DNA of 64,000 nt from Auriscalpium vulgare (lineage: Eukaryota; Basidiomycota; Agaricomycetes; Russulales; Auriscalpiaceae): NCBI GenBank assembly GCA_019915015.1, contig JAHBBC010000002.1, positions 1,116,001 to 1,180,000 of the forward strand, given 5' to 3'. Under the pieces are notes generated by a model. The model was given only the letters and a program-made list of their open reading frames with translations, was not told the DNA's origin and searched no databases. A program made the position numbers and the translations under genes. Below, piece by piece: positions 1-13,430 of the stretch (its first letter is position 1; each line of letters begins with the position of its first letter).

Positions 1-1652
1 GCAAGCGCCCCGGTATGTCCAAAACGACTTTTTGCTGATACAGCTACGGAGACTAGCGCCCCGGTACCTCCTGTGGCTGGTCGTCTTACGCTGAGACGCC
101 GACTGGAATGTGTTCGGACATCAGAGCATATACATAGCTGCGCGAAGCTTTCGAGCATTCACCAGCAGAAGCGCCTCGATCATCATCTAGTACGAATGCG
201 ATCCTAGATCTCTGAGGACTCTGCGGGCTTGTTTTCACACGAGGCACGCTTCCCGTTGGGCGCGTTGCTTGGGCGTCGCAGTCAGGTGTTGTTTATCTGT
301 GAAGCATTTCCAATGGACTAACAAGATTTTACCCACAATCACCACAGTAGCGCTGGTGCTTGTACCGCCGGTCGTGCGCCTAGTACTCGCAACGCAACAA
401 TCGGTCTCCACCGTGAATGACTGCTGCTAGACGATCGTGATTTACGATCAGACTGACCCACCGATGACATCAGGATATTAAGCGTGGGCTTTAAGCTGGG
501 CATAGGGGGCAATGCAAGGATTTGCTCCGCTGGCAGACTCGCACGACGGCCGGCCTCAACCACTATGCTGGATGGTCGGCTTCCTAGTCCTCGGATCGAT
601 CATCCGAGCATCTGCGCCTTCCAAAGAACCCTGTTCTCCTCTTGAAGGATATCATCACAGGTACGCCAACACATGCCTTCTCGCAGCACTCCAGCTTCAC
701 ACGGACACTTCCACGCTAAATTGCGCTCTTCCTGTATCTAAGCAGACGTCGTCCTGGGTGTCTCTGACCCCATGTATCTCCGAGCATCCTGCCGAGGTTG
801 AGCAGCGCGATAAATATTCCTGCGTGTCGTCGTCCAATCGTCACTATCCCATTGACTCTGGCAGCCTGCAGACCCACGGCGCCTGACGCACGTCAGCTGC
901 GGCGCACAGAGCGCGAGGCTGCGGTCTCTCCACGCCCTCGGGCCCACCACCGCGTCACCACGAGTTGATCTCCGCAATCCTGGGGTGGGATTCGCGCTGC
1001 CGCCAGCGCGGTCCACAGTCCCGCACAACCCCCGACACGCGCAGCCGCCTGACCCCGCTGGACCGCGCTATCGTGCACAGAAGACGCGAACCCGGCCGCG
1101 CTGCGCCTCGGATATCGATGCATCGACAGCGTGCAGCTCCCCGCGGGGCATCGCCGCACACGGCCCCGCCATATCGTGATGATCGTTCTGTTCTCTCGGT
1201 GTGCGAGTCGCGCTTGCCTTTTGCTGCTTCGGTGCGGGCTTTCAGTTTCACGCATGTGCGCGCGCGGGTGCGGATCCTCTCAGGCTGCTGCTCTCTTCAC
1301 TGCGTTCTCATCATTCTGTGATGTCTAGGTCCTCCTAGTCGTGCCGCGCCGCGCCTTTCGACCTGGAAGAAAGAAAGCAGTGCCTACGCGTCCCAGGATC
1401 ACCCTCGCGTGTTCACACTCCTGGCTGGGCGTGGTGGACATCTGCTCGCCCACGTGCATCCCGCGCGATTCCCGTGATCAAAATCAGACCCTCGCAAGCT
1501 GCCGGCGCTTCAGACCACCACCTGGACGAGCGCGCGGCCTGCATCTTCCCCACAAGTTCCTAACGGCGCTCTCTGCTTCCCACCACGCACCGGCGCTTCC
1601 TCCGCCTGCGGATTCAGGCTCCTTGACCGTCGTGGGTATCTCGCCGTTGCTG

Positions 1653-3432
1653 CGGCGAAACTGCGTCCTTCTAGCCCGCTGGCCTTCTTCTCGCACCGGC
1701 CTTCCCTTCGGACGACGTTTGGAGAAGCCTATCTCGGAATGCCCGATGCGATAGGGCGCTTGCAGGGCTGGCTTCGCGCCTGGTCCAGTAATGCCGACTG
1801 GGGCGCAGGCGCCTTGGACTGGGGAGGCATGGAGACAGAGCATGCGCGCCAAGGCCGGCAGCGTGAGTGCGCGCTGGGTGCAGCCCGAATACCAGATGCT
1901 GATCAGCATCACAGGGCGTGCGTGTGGGCGGGCTGCCCCACCGGTCGCAGTTGGGAAGCGGAAGCCCATGCACGGTATGCACGGCGGGTGTAACCTGGAT
2001 CCTAGCACGCACTATATTTAACTCGTGCCGATCCCCGCCCACTCATCAAGCAACAGCGAGTGCTGCGCTCATCGGGACCCGGAACGAACGCACACCGCAC
2101 ACTCTTATTCCCTTCTGGGGCGCAGCTTCCCAGCGCGCGGCGAATCCTCGATGCTATGCTCTGTGGCCCTGGGGCAGGTCCGCGTACTGAGCTACCCGGT
2201 TCCGGTGCGCTCTGGCGGGCAGCTCGACCCGCTCGCTCGCTCGCTCGCTGCCACCAACAACACCACTCTCGCGGACGTCGCACTCGCAGGCGCATTCGAT
2301 GTCATCGCGCACGTCAGGGCCCGTCACCGTGCGGCCGTTGCGCTGCTTCCCAAGCCTCCTGGACGGCTGGCGCCCGCCTTTCTCTACGTCTGCTTGCCTT
2401 ATTGCTCGAGCGTGGGCTTGCCGGCTGGGCTGCGCGGGAGATGGGCTGCCGTGGTTACGTGCGCGCTCGCATGCGTGCAGGCGCTTTCCAGATGAGCGGG
2501 CACAGGCGGGCCCACACGATTCCTGCGCCCGCTGCCATCGCACCGCGTCGGGCACCCACCCTCTTCCATTCAACGGCAGCCCGCCCGTTCTGGGCGCGCC
2601 ACTCCCGCCTCAAACCTCGAAGCCGCGTCGTGCAGCCCGTTCCCTGTCATCGCGCACGTCCGATTTGTCCGCACGGCCCCTCGACCCCGGTCCGATTCGA
2701 ACCGCCAGACCGCCAGACCACGGGAAGCAAGCAAGCGGACCGAGAAGAGAAGGGCGGTTTGATGACGGGGCCGACGGGCGCCTGCCGTGTCGTGGTATCA
2801 TAAACTTTGACTTGCTTGGCGCACCGACCGACGTGGGTTGGGTCGCAGACACGACGGCCCAACGGCCCACAGACCGACGACGTTCTCGCCCCTCGCGCGC
2901 GTCCCTGTTCCCAGCGCGCGGCGAAATCTCGATGCCGTGCGGGGTAATGCACTTCGTTCTGCCCAGGGCCGCCCGCCGATACGACCTGCGCAGTGCTGCC
3001 CTTGTCCCCGCGAACCTCGCCTAGGCCGTGTCAAACCCCGTCACAACGGATGCCTGGGCCTGTCGTGCGCGCAGTACAACGCTAGCTTGGCCATTTTGGG
3101 TTCGCTGGTTCGCTCTGTCGTGCCGAGGCGCAGGACGATGTCATCACTGGGCAACGGGTTGGTCAACATTATTAACCTCTGCGTCGCGCCATGCCCCGCG
3201 CACACCTCCATTCACATCGTGCGGCGAAACCTCGAGGCTATGTGCGCTCTTCGCCGAACCCGGACGCCTACCATCATGACTCGAGAAAGCCCGACGAGGT
3301 GCTTCTGCTCTGCTCTCCAGGTCGCCTTCTTCTGCGAAGTGCTGCTAGCTGTTCCAGGACCACCAGTCTGCTCACCACGATTTCGCTGGACGGGCGGCGT
3401 CCTTCCCAGTGCCTGCGGCGAAACCTCGAATG
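1653..3432 (+). repeat. Dispersed box GCGGCGAAACCTCGA, five or six degenerate copies
   Basis: Similar boxes occur near 1,655 (GCGGCGAAACTGCG), 2,132-2,153, 2,912-2,933, 3,220-3,235 and 3,414-3,430. A weaker partial copy lies at about 2,609-2,622. The 2.1 and 2.9 kb copies share the extended word CCCAGCGCGCGGCGAA, followed by an imperfect TCTCGATGC. Spacing is about 200-780 bases and all copies have the same orientation. This could be the conserved core of a degenerate tandem array or a reused regulatory word; no gene explains it. Confidence 0.5.
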
Positions 3433-5420
3433 TACAGTGTGCCCAAGCCACATTCGCAGCCCTTGTACTCCCGCTATATCCGTCTCCATCATCTGTGCTC
3501 GCTCCCACTGTCTTTACTGGCATGTCGTATTGGCGGTGGTCGGTCCGGGACATTGAGTAGCTATGCAGCTCTTCCGGAGGCCGTTGTTATGTTGGAGATT
3601 CTAAATTTATACAGTAATTGGCGGCCGACGCCCTGCTCTATGGATCAAACCAGTCCGATCGTGTACGTGCGCAGAGCGAAACTGGCAGCAGCCCCGATGT
3701 CGTGCAAAATCGTCGTGAACACCCCGACCTTCCATACCAACGACGCCACGAAGAATCTTCATTAATGTGCGCAGTTCATGCGGTGCTTGGAAGACAAACA
3801 CGTTGTCTTTGAGGCCATTTGATCCACCCAATATGAAAGAATACACGTCGACCCAACAAACGCACAAGCACACACACATGCATCCCTGTTCATCAACGAA
3901 ATTTTCGCCTGCAACCGTCCACCACGGACGTGTTTTTTCTTCCTTAGCGGCGCTTCCCACTGCATATGCATCCCACGTATGTACAGCTGCAATAGCGTTC
4001 CGGGCTTTCTAATACGCGTTGGCGCCCCCGCGAGCGCCCGACGCACCTGCTCCCACCCGGATCCCGAGATTTCTGGCACTCGGAAACGCATTCCGTCGCG
4101 GGCCTCAACGGCGCACCGCTCCATATCGCGATCAGCATGAGAATCGCCGGCGTCCGCGCGGGCTATATCCATGCATCGCGACAGCGGTAGGGATCGCGTC
4201 GGTGTGAGAGCGCTATAATTGCATATACAGCGTTTCCGAGGCATGATGCGTGTGTGCTGCACCCATCTTTCTGTGGGGATGGCGCGATTCGGCAGCGGGG
4301 GCAGGCAGGACGTGCGATGGGATCAAGGTTGGCTATGCCTGGCTATCCATGGCCATGGGCAGCAGCTGGGCGAGGGCAGGCAGGCGTGGCTGCGTGGGGC
4401 ACGCCGCAGCATTCATACCCCGGAGGGCGCACCGACCGAGGGTCAGGGCGCTGTAACACCGCTCCGGAATCTCGATCGTGTGTGCGCGAGCTATGTGTGC
4501 ACGCCGAGCACCACTGCCCTTGGCAGTGGCCCGCCCAGTTACCTCATCTTGTCAACGCCGCTGCATTGTTCACACCAGGAGCAGGGCAGCGCGTCGTGGG
4601 TGTGGCCGTGGCCGAGACCGCCCAGCCCCCGCCCCGCCGCACTGGTTCATTCGGCTGCCCCTGCGAATATAACAAGACATATGCGCACCCCCGAGCTGTC
4701 GGCCGCCGCGCGCGAGCCTATGCCATTCCGGGGGCAGGGGCCCGGCAGAGCACAGCGTGCAGGGTGAACGCGGGGCCGAGCGCGCTGTGGCGGACGAGCA
4801 CGCCCGAACGGGGCGCAAATGCTCCCACCGCCTGGCCGCCACGGGCCCGCGCGCGGCTCCGCCCCTCGACGCTTGCGTTGCCGCTGTCCCAAATTTCCTG
4901 CGCGTTCTCACCGCGCTCGTCTATCACAGATCTTATCGTACGTACGGATGCTTACCAGCTGCTTACCCGCTAGTACTTACAGGCCGCGCGGCGACTCGGA
5001 CCCGCCGCACGCGCCGCACGCCGACGGAGCGCGCCCGCCCGAGCCAGCGAAATCGTCGGTGCGTAAGCACGCACAGGCGCAGGCAAGCCTGTGTGTCCCT
5101 GTCCAGGCAGCATTCACTGAGTAAAAGGCTAGTGTGCGTCAAGGCGAGGGTGCCCTGCATGCGTACCCACGCCGGGCTCGCTGGGCAGCGCGGAATTTAT
5201 TCGCATTTGCACTGTACCTCCGTGTGTCGGGTGGCAACTCGTTCCGTGCGCGATGCGCGCCCAGCGCGCCCGCATCACCCGGGCTTCCCATCCCACACCT
5301 CTGATCGTAAGGAAATAAGTCTGAATCGACGAGTGCCGTAATGATATGATAAGTCTCAGTCTGCGTACATACAGAGTGACACGGTTGCCGGTGACTTATG
5401 CATGTACAGTACAGCACGGT

Positions 5421-5490
5421 GCCCGCACGGCAGAGTGGAAGTAGTACTTCCACTCTGCCGTGCGGGCTACTACTTCCACTCTGCCGTGCC
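5421..5490. repeat. 47-base near-perfect hairpin plus a third arm copy
   Basis: The left arm is 5,421-5,443 and the right arm 5,445-5,467, each 23 bases, fully complementary and separated by a single base. The arm contains CACGGCAGAGTGGAAGTA. A further direct copy of most of the right arm (TACTTCCACTCTGCCGTGC) follows at 5,471-5,489. Such a structure would extrude as a cruciform or fold in RNA. It is not followed by a T-run, so a terminator reading is not supported. Confidence 0.85.
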
Positions 5491-6700
5491 GTACTTCCCG
5501 TGGCGAGCGACCGTGCTGCGACTGAATGTATCGAAATTTCGGTTGCCATCTACAACACACAGGGTGTGTTAGATCGTGTGATACGAGTCCGATCTCGCTA
5601 TCTCCTACAGTACTAATCGAACTCGGTGGGCTCGGCGTCTCTGCGAACATCGCTGCCCACCCATCCCCCGGCGAACTGCCCCAGCGACGCGCCCCACTGC
5701 ATGCCGGCCGGCGTACACTCTTGTCGGCGGATCGACAGATGGCCCGGGCCCCGCCCGGGGATAAGAAGATTATAATCAGTAACAAGCTGGCGGGCGGTGG
5801 CGGTGGTGCTCCGCGTCCGCGCGTCGTGCGAAATATCTGACCGACCCCGTCTGCCCGGCACGCACGTACAAGTACAGATGGATTTGTCGCGAATGAAGAC
5901 TGTATAGGAATTCGGTCCTTGGAGAAACGTTTTGCGCCACGCCATCACGCTCGCGCTCCCACCGCGCCCTCCGCCTCCTTCGGCATCGGGGCGACATCAA
6001 AAAATTCCACCACCACCAACAACACCAATACGAATACGAATCCAACAACAAACCGGACGCGACAACATTAATGAACAGCATTGGTATTCTGATATCATGC
6101 GCTAGCGGATGCGCTGACAGCTCGGGATCTGATGGGGTCGCGGACGACGTCGATCGTGCGTGGGCGCCGGCTAAGGACGCCGGCGCGATCGCTGGTGCTT
6201 GCTTGTGCAGCCGCAGCCGCTTGTGGCCGCGCGCAACTTGGCGGGCGACGCATGGGAGCGTGGGCGGGACGGCGACTCGCACGCGCAGGCCACCCTACGT
6301 CTAGTCGCCGGCATCGCGCGCCTCGCTTGAGTGATCCAGCTGCAGATTTGCATTGTGCGCGCAGGCGCGGGAGTCCGGGCTCCGGAACAGCAGCAAGCGA
6401 GCGAGTGCAATATTGCATTGTGTACAATGAAGTGAAGCGAAACGAGGCGACGCGGGAGTTCCCGCCGACGCAGGGCGGCGCGCGGGGTACGCGGGGCGAT
6501 TATGTACGACGATAGGGTAGGGTAAGTACAAGCGCAGATGGGGAGCGAAGCAGGGTGAGTGCGCGGGCAGATGCTGGGTGGGTGCGGTGGGGGGTGGGTG
6601 TATGACGGACTGGACGGCCGGGACAATGCTATGAGTGCGGGCGGGACGAGACGATGTGTAGTGTACAGTGCATGAATGAGGGGTAGCAACCGTCCGGGAC

Positions 6701-7462
6701 TCACGCCTCGAGCCCGTACTCGACCGCGACGCGGCACGCGTCGTTCACGCTCGCGCTCGCGCGCGCGTGCTGGCGCAGGCCGCGCGGCGAGCTGAACGCG
6801 GCGTCGCACGCGGGGCACGAGAGCGCGGAGCGCGCGTACTTGCGCGGGGGCGTCTGTGTCTGCAGGGGGCACACGGGGTCAGCGCGGGCGGGAGGAGAGG
6901 GGAGGGGCGGGCGACTCACGGCGTCGGAGGCCTTGCGCTTTTGGGAGTGCGAGTGCGAGTGCGAGTGTGCGGGGTACGGCGGGGCCGACATCGCGCGTGA
7001 GCTCGACGGCGACGGGGACGGCGAGCGCGGGCGCGCGCGCAGATGGGGTGCTGCAGGGGGAGGCGGGGGTGAGTGTGTGGGCGTGTGGGCGGGGGGAGGG
7101 CACGCACCTGTGTCTGCGGGGGCGGCGTCGGGGGCGGCGTCCCTGAGCCAGCGGGCGATGCGGCGCATGCGGACGCGGTATGTGTCGTCGATGGAGCGGT
7201 CCTCGGAGGGCTGGAGGGAGGCGGGGCCGGAGGCGGAGGAGCAGAAGGAGGACTGCGCGGCGGGGGCGCGGGGGTCGTCGTCGGCGGGGGGCTCTGAGGA
7301 GGACTCGTATGCGGAGGAGGAGGAGGATGCGTAGGAGGAGGCGGCGGCGGACGAGGGTGCGTAGGACGGGGGGCGGCGGGGGCCGGGGGCTGGGCAGCAG
7401 GGCGGGGGGGCGGGGCACTCGACGAGCTGGATGATCTGGAGCTGCGGGGCGTGTGCGAACAT
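6701..7462 (-). CDS. Small C2HC zinc-finger protein of a basidiomycete family
   Basis: The model joins 7462-7108, 7050-6920 and 6859-6701 (214 residues). Both introns (57 and 60 bases, GTGCGT/CTGCAG and GTGAGT/CTGCAG) are multiples of three, so the unspliced frame also stays open. The N-terminal part is Ser/Pro/Ala-rich and low in complexity, followed by an HSHSHSHS run and a basic KRK patch. The C-terminus holds a single atypical finger, C-x2-C-x12-H-x10-C, running straight into the end CRVAVEYGLEA. I recall similar tails on uncharacterised agaricomycete proteins, but no function is known to me. A nuclear role is only inferred from the finger and basic patch. The gene lies 236 bases downstream of MKT1 on the same strand. 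Confidence 0.65.
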   Translation of the reverse strand: MFAHAPQLQIIQLVECPAPPPCCPAPGPRRPPSYAPSSAAASSYASSSSSAYESSSEPPADDDPRAPAAQSSFCSSASGPASLQPSEDRSIDDTYRVRMRRIARWLRDAAPDAAPADTGACPPPAHTPTHSPPPPPAAPHLRARPRSPSPSPSSSRAMSAPPYPAHSHSHSHSQKRKASDAVSRPPLPSPPARADPVCPLQTQTPPRKYARSALSCPACDAAFSSPRGLRQHARASASVNDACRVAVEYGLEA

Positions 7463-7697
7463 GGCGGCGAGGGCGACGGCGAGGGCGAGGGCGAGGGCGA
7501 GGCGGGGTCAGGCAGACGCAGCGCAGCGCGGGTCCGTTCTTATAACGCATCTTGGCGATCAGTCCTCCCACACAAGATCTCCCCCGCGATCGGCGCAGAT
7601 GCACTCATATATAGCAGCTCGGTTCGCACACAGTCCCACACCCGACCCAGTCCCCGCAGCCGACCCAGTCCGCCCGCCCGCCCGCCCCGCCGCCCGC

Positions 7698-10650
7698 TCA
7701 CGGCCGCATCGGCCCCAGCCACGCTTCCGCCGCCTCGAACTGCGACACCAGGTCCGCCGCAACCTGCCCCGCCGCGTGCGCCACCCGGATCGCAGTCAAC
7801 GCCTGCAGCACCGTCTCCGTCAGCCCCGCACGCACCACACCCAGCAGCGCACACACGCACCACGTCCCAGAACCGGAACCCCCGCTCGACCTCCAGCCGC
7901 GGGCTCTTCACGCCCGGGAACGTCTCCTCGCAGATCTCCAGCGCCATCGCCTTCGCCTCCCGCACGCCCTCCGCGTTCGGGTCGTGCACCCGCTGCTGCC
8001 CGTTCAGGTGCGTGAGCGCGTCCAGGTACACCTTCGCCAGCACCCCGAACCCCGTGTTCACCTCCCCCTGGAACGGCAGCGACAGCGCAATGTCCAGCAG
8101 ATCGTCCCGCGCCTTGCGCGCGTCCCCGCGCAGCAGCATGTTCAGCGTCGTCGTCTCCAGCAGCGTCCGCAGCGTCCGCGTCAGCGTCCGCACGAACCCG
8201 TTGAACACCAGCAGCTCCCGCGACAGCGGCGCCTGCCACGCCTGCGGCTGCAAACCAAAACAAAACACATCCCATTTAGCCTTTCGCGACATGTCCCGCC
8301 CGCGTTCGCACACCGCACCTTGAAATTGAGGGGCACGATGCTCAGCGTGCGCATGACCAGCAGCATGCACGTTTTCTCCTCGTCTGCCCGGCAAGCAACC
8401 CAGTTAGCATATCTGCCATCAATCCCCCTACGCGCGACGTGGGAACCCCGCAACCACAAGCGCCCGGGGCGCCCACCGACGTGTCACGTACCTGTGCCAA
8501 AGCTCGGCCCCCCGCTGAACGCCCGCCCAGACCACAGGTGCCCGTGCATCACCCCCGCCCTGACCAGCTCCAGGAACAAGAACAGCGCGTCCTGGAACTT
8601 GTCGTTCAGCCGCGCCTGCCGGATGGCAGAGTGCAGCGCGTGCGCGAGCGACTGGTGGTCGTGTGCCGGCGAGAGGAACCTGCGGCAGACACCGGTTTAG
8701 TTACATTCTCTTTTTTTTTCGCGCGAGCAGCGGAAGCGGGGCCGCAACGTCACCCAGAGGCATGAGAAAATGCAGACGAGATTAAACCAGAACGCGGCTG
8801 CGCATCAATCGGGTGGCGACGCCACAGGCGCCGGGATGGGAACCCGCGCACGGAACCAAGCAGAAAGAAACAAAACAACGCACCCGCGAAGCTCGAGGAA
8901 CCGCCAGATGACGTTCGCCACGATCTCGTCCTTCTTCTCCAGGTGCCCCGTCGGCGTGCGCCCCTTCTGCCTTGTCCGCGCGGCCTGCTTGTCCGTCGCC
9001 GTCGCGCCCAAGCACAGCGCAAAGTCGATCGTGGACGACTGTTGCAGCCACAATCACACGGCCGTGGACAGATCGGACGTAAGTAACCTGCACTCGCACA
9101 AAGGAGGCCCGGACACGCACGTTCTGCCGCCTCAGCTCCTCCTCGACGATCGCGTACGGGACGCGCCAGTGCGTCATGTGTTCCGCCATCTGCACCGCGG
9201 CCTGCGCGCTGTGCGCGACGAGCTTCGCGTTGGGCGGCGATGGGTGCTCGAACCAGTACGAGCCCGTCACCTTCCTGTTCCCCCAGAACTGGTACGCCGC
9301 GCTGCTGATGAGCGCGAGCGCGGCGACGCGCGGGCCCTGCGGGAGCTCCGTGATCTCCTTCACGAAGCGCTTGTACTCGCCCGTGTCCCCGTTGTCCAGC
9401 GGCGGGTGCTCGACGATCTGCCCGCTCGCGAGCCACACGAGCGCCACGGGGCTCAGCAGCCCGCGCGAGAGGTAAAAGTAGATCTCGTCCGGCAGGCGGT
9501 GCGTGAAGATCTCGTGCAGGTCCGACGGGATGTCCGCCGCGGTCGGGTGGTGCGGGTGGTGGTTCGTGTGCCCGTGCGGCGCCGCCGTCGACGGCAGCGC
9601 GAGCGGCAGCGGCTGCACGTTGCCCTCGGAAGACAGGATCAGCGAGTACTTGATCATCGAGCGCGTCCGCGCGTACAGGTCCGGGTACTGGATCTGCTTG
9701 CACCCCGGGTGCTCGAGGAACGCGGACACCGTCGCGTGCCCCGACTTGTAGTACTTGACGAGGTCGATGGTCGCCTTGAGCGCCTCCTGGTGCATCGTCG
9801 GCGGGAACGGCAGCGAGTGCTCGAACCCGAGCAGGATCCCGATGTCCAGGAACTGGTCCTCCGTGACGCCCATGTCCCCCAGGATCGACTTTTTGGAGGT
9901 GAACGTGAACGCGGGCGTGGCGGACAAGAGGTCGATAGATGTGATGAGCTTGTCGACGCCCGGGTAGAGCAGCGTATCCGTGGGCCCATAGATGGCGTGG
10001 ATATACGATTTTGAGTGGCGTTGCAGATAGATAAGCTGCACACCGGGCAACGTCAGCAAGGCATCCCTCTGTGCGCGAGGACCGCACGCACCTGCGCCCA
10101 AGCCACATACGGCGCAACCAAAAACTCGACGTTCCGATTCCTGAATATCCTCAGCACCATGCGCCACAGGTCCGAGTGCGCGAGGCCGCTGCGGCCCTCA
10201 AAGAGGCGCGTCGCGGCGTCCTCCTGGCCCGCCTCGTACTTGCTCCACGCGAGCCCGCGGTCGCGCACGGCCTCGCTCTGCTCGACGTTCTGCTGCGCGG
10301 CGTGCCGCCAGCGCTTGTTCGGCGCGAGCCCGGGGAAGACGAACACGGGCTTGATGCGCAGCCGCTCCAGCGTGCGCAGGTCCGTCTCGATGCGCGCCGC
10401 GAGCGCGAGCGGCAGCCCGCCCGTCGCGGCGAGCAGCGGCTCGCGCGAGGGCGGCTCGGTGGTGAGCGTGTTCAGGTAGTGCGCGGCGTCGATCCCGAGG
10501 CGCGAGTCGGAGAGCACGCTCAGCGGGAGGGTCTGCAGATGCTTCCGCTCGGAGAGGTAGCCTGCGTGATGCTGCGTCAGCGGGGGTTTTCTGCGCAGTG
10601 GAGAGGGCGCGGGGGGCGCGACACTTACTGTCCAGGTTCTTGATGGGCAT
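7698..10650 (-). CDS. MKT1: MKT1-type post-transcriptional regulator (XPG/PIN-like)
   Basis: Eight exons join to 768 residues: 10650-10629, 10561-10092, 10035-9121, 9038-8884, 8679-8492, 8383-8319, 8247-7861 and 7802-7698. The start was chosen because splicing gives MPIKNLDSYLSERK, the usual Mkt1 opening, although other ATGs lie upstream. The N-terminal third is the XPG-like nuclease fold (LGIDAAHYLNTL near residue 30). The middle carries the family signature around DLHEIFTHRLPDEIYFYL and the C-terminal Mkt1 domain follows. In yeast, Mkt1 partners with Pbp1 and acts on translation and stability of selected mRNAs in the cytoplasm. All phases agree. The 204-base intron at 8680-8883 is much longer than the others and might hide a small exon. 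The last intron (7803-7860) has a GTGCGT donor and CTGAC branch site. Confidence 0.92.
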
Positions 10651-12273
10651 GGTAGGGGTGGTCGCGGTCGCGGACGTCGATGAGCAGAACGGCGGGGTCT
10701 GCGAGGACGACGGCAACCAGCAAACGCTGGCTTATGTAATGAAACACGGTTTTCCTCATTTGGACGGGTGGCGGCGGCGACTTGTGCTTTTGTCGCCGCG
10801 ACGATGACGTTCAGCGCACTCAGTCCAGCGAGCACGACGGGCTCAGAGTCTCGGCGCTGCCGTGTATCCTGCAGGTTCTCCATCTTTCTCAGTCACCAAG
10901 CGAGTTGTGTGTGAATCTCGCTTCAGCATGCGCTGGTTCGGTCAGCTCGAACTCCCAGCACGCTCTCATCCTGCACGTCACCCATCTGATCGTCTGCGTG
11001 GGGTTTTCTCGTTTCCTGAGGCAGTGGCTTACTGAAACCGTCTGTGCAGGACGAGCTCGTGAGAAGCCCGTGCGTGGGCGCTCGGCGGTGCAATAGCGCC
11101 AGCACCTTCTCTGCTGCCCAGCAGCCCTGCGTGTGCTGCTGCCGCTGTCGCTGTTAACGTTCGTCTCGCAAGCCCCTCCACCGAAGATTCCTTTTCTCAT
11201 GCGCGCCGCAGATGGGATGCGTATGCGCTGGAAGGGGCTCGAGAACGCAGGCGTACGTGAAGGCGAGAACGGTGCACGCCCGCTCCATCGCCTCGCGCCT
11301 TCGACTGTATGCACGCAGCCTTCACTCGCCTCGCGGGCTCTCACGCCGCGCGCTCCAAGCGCGCGGGTTGCCTTTTGCTGCGCCGTGCGTCCAGCGAGGT
11401 CGTCGGATCAGTGCCCGGTCCCAGACGCGTTTTTCCCACTCGCGCGCACACGCACGCGCGCCTCGGGGCGGCAATCAAAATTCTGTTTTTGTCGTTGTGT
11501 GCAGTGTCATGGCACCCAGGACATCGCGAGAGAAGTTGGCGGGGTGTAAGTATGGCGGTGGGAGGCGCGTCCGGAGATGCAAGGTTCGGTTCGCTGTGTC
11601 GGCGCGGGCTCCGTCGTGTCTCAGATGGGCCCGTCGGATGATACCTACTGCCACGATCGCGTGCCAGCAGGCATCACCCTTTGGTATGAAATTCAGACAT
11701 GAACACTGAACAGCAACTGCCAGCAGCTGCCAGCAAGCACTTGATCGACCCGTAAACCGTGATACTGAGCTGGAGCTTTGAGGGAAAGACGGTCCAGTCT
11801 TTCGGCGTCCGAGCACCTTCTGCGTTCTCCCACTCAGGGAAAACGCATGCTTATTTTCTCGGTGCGTGTGCTGGCGGGGCTCGCTCCCACGCGAACCCCG
11901 TGCAATCGACGTCAACATGCGAGGTTCGGACCCCGGCGATACACGATAAACTGTTGGTTTCCCCCTTGAGACGGTGCGCCTGCGTTCTGCGCGTTGGGGC
12001 AAGCGAGGGGTGTGAACCCCCCATGGGAGAAAATGCGAGCTGATTTGGCTTGATACACGGCTATCGCACCGCGCACACCCCAATCAGACGAGGCGGGCAG
12101 AGCGATGCTTGCTCGCCTTCCTCATCTCGGGCCCAGTCCGCCCACGGGATCTCCATCATGTGCACGTTCAGGCCGGAGTGTCAATGTGCGCGCGTCATGC
12201 AGCACATACAGTCAGACGCAGTGTCTGTATTCCTGCCGACCGCGTAATAAAGAGTACGCACAAAGACAGCGCT
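10651..12273. other. Intergenic region between MKT1 start and epsilon-COP end
   Basis: No reading frame here has family features or a plausible intron chain. It should contain the MKT1 promoter at its left end and the epsilon-COP 3' untranslated region at its right end. No TATA box or strong repeat was seen. Confidence 0.5.
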
Positions 12274-13430
12274 TCAGGCTGCGGTAGGAATTGCAAGCGG
12301 GGGAATGCTGAATTTCGCCGCAAACTCGTCGAACTGATCCCCTTTGGCATGCATGTCCTCGACGAATGGGTGGTGTGGGTACGTCGAGGCGAATCGGCTG
12401 CCAAGGATAGCATCTCATCAGCCAATCCGGACCCCTCAGACGAAACAAGCTACGCACCTCCACACCTCCTCGGCGCCGTCCCTTTTGGGCCCCAGGCCTG
12501 CTGCGACAACCGAGGCCGCGAGGGTCTCCTCGTCCTCATGGCCGCCCTGCTGCGTCACAGCCTCTTCAAGGTCGGACTTGGCCTCTGCGACCTCCCCACG
12601 CAGCAGTCGCGTCACCCCGCGCGCGGTCAACAGGTGCGGGGACGAGAGCGACGGATTCGCGAGCTGCTCCGTGTAGAACGCGTGGGTGTCGGAGTACCCG
12701 TCCTTCCCGGTGACCAGCCCGATGGAGGACTCGATAAGCTGGAGGAGAAGGTCGTCCTCCGCCCACGCTTTCGAGCGCTCGAACTCTTTTCGCGCGAGGT
12801 CCGGGCGGTGTATGGACAAGTAAACCTGCACGATCACGGCAACACTGCATACCCGGCCGAGAGGAGAGGCGGTATGCAAGTATGCACAGACATGTGATGA
12901 GCTTCGAGAGTGCGCACCAAGCTGCGCCAAAGGGACGTACGCTTCGAGGTTCTCAGTCGACGTTTCTGCACCGAGCGTTTCTAATGCCTCCTCGACTTCG
13001 CCCGCGCGTGCGAAGGCGGTCCCCGCGACCACTCGGACCCACCCCTTTTCGCGCTCGGTGGCATGCGCATCGTCGCCCTCGATCTCGACGCATAGGTCCC
13101 GCAGCTCCTCGAGCGCGGCGTCGCCAGAGCCCGAGACGTACGCCGCGAGCGCGCCGACGGCCTTCAGCGGAAAGTTCTCAGTGTCGGGCGGGAGGAGAGA
13201 TGGCACGGATGCAGAGTCGCCAGAGGCGATGTGCGCGCGTGCCTTGTACACGAGGATGGGGACATAGTCGATTGATGATGGCTCCGGGGATGGGTAGTCC
13301 ACGAGAGACTTGAAAGCACCTGCATTGTCCCGCGGTCCACGCTGTGAGATCCTGCGCCACTGCCCTTCAAAACACAAATCATACCGAGGAAGAACTGTTG
13401 CTTGACATTGTAGAGGGCTGAGGACTCCAT
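12274..13430 (-). CDS. SEC28: Coatomer epsilon subunit
   Basis: Four exons (13430-13385, 13319-12941, 12844-12458, 12397-12274) give 311 residues, the usual length for epsilon-COP. The protein begins MESSALYNVKQQFFLG. It is an alpha-helical TPR-like solenoid, and the highly conserved stretch VQVYLSIHRPDLARKEF near residue 150 identifies it. This is followed by AEDDLLLQLIESSIGLVTGK and LLTARGVTRLLRGEV. It is a cytosolic subunit of the COPI coat, pairing with alpha-COP in retrograde Golgi-to-ER traffic. Introns are 60-96 bases with canonical sites and all phases match. The divergent RAD9 gene starts 960 bases away, so the repeats between them lie in a shared promoter. Confidence 0.95.

Larger units (their letters stand above)
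1..6700. other. GC-rich region without a supported gene
   Basis: I read both strands and found only random-looking open frames, with arginine- and proline-rich translations, no family motifs and no consistent chain of introns. Two copies of a 12-base word (AGCGCCCCGGTA) lie at 4-15 and 55-66. A short box recurs between 1.6 and 3.5 kb and a strong hairpin sits at 5,421-5,467; both are listed separately. It could be a gene desert, a decayed repeat block or long non-coding DNA; the sequence alone does not say. Confidence 0.55.
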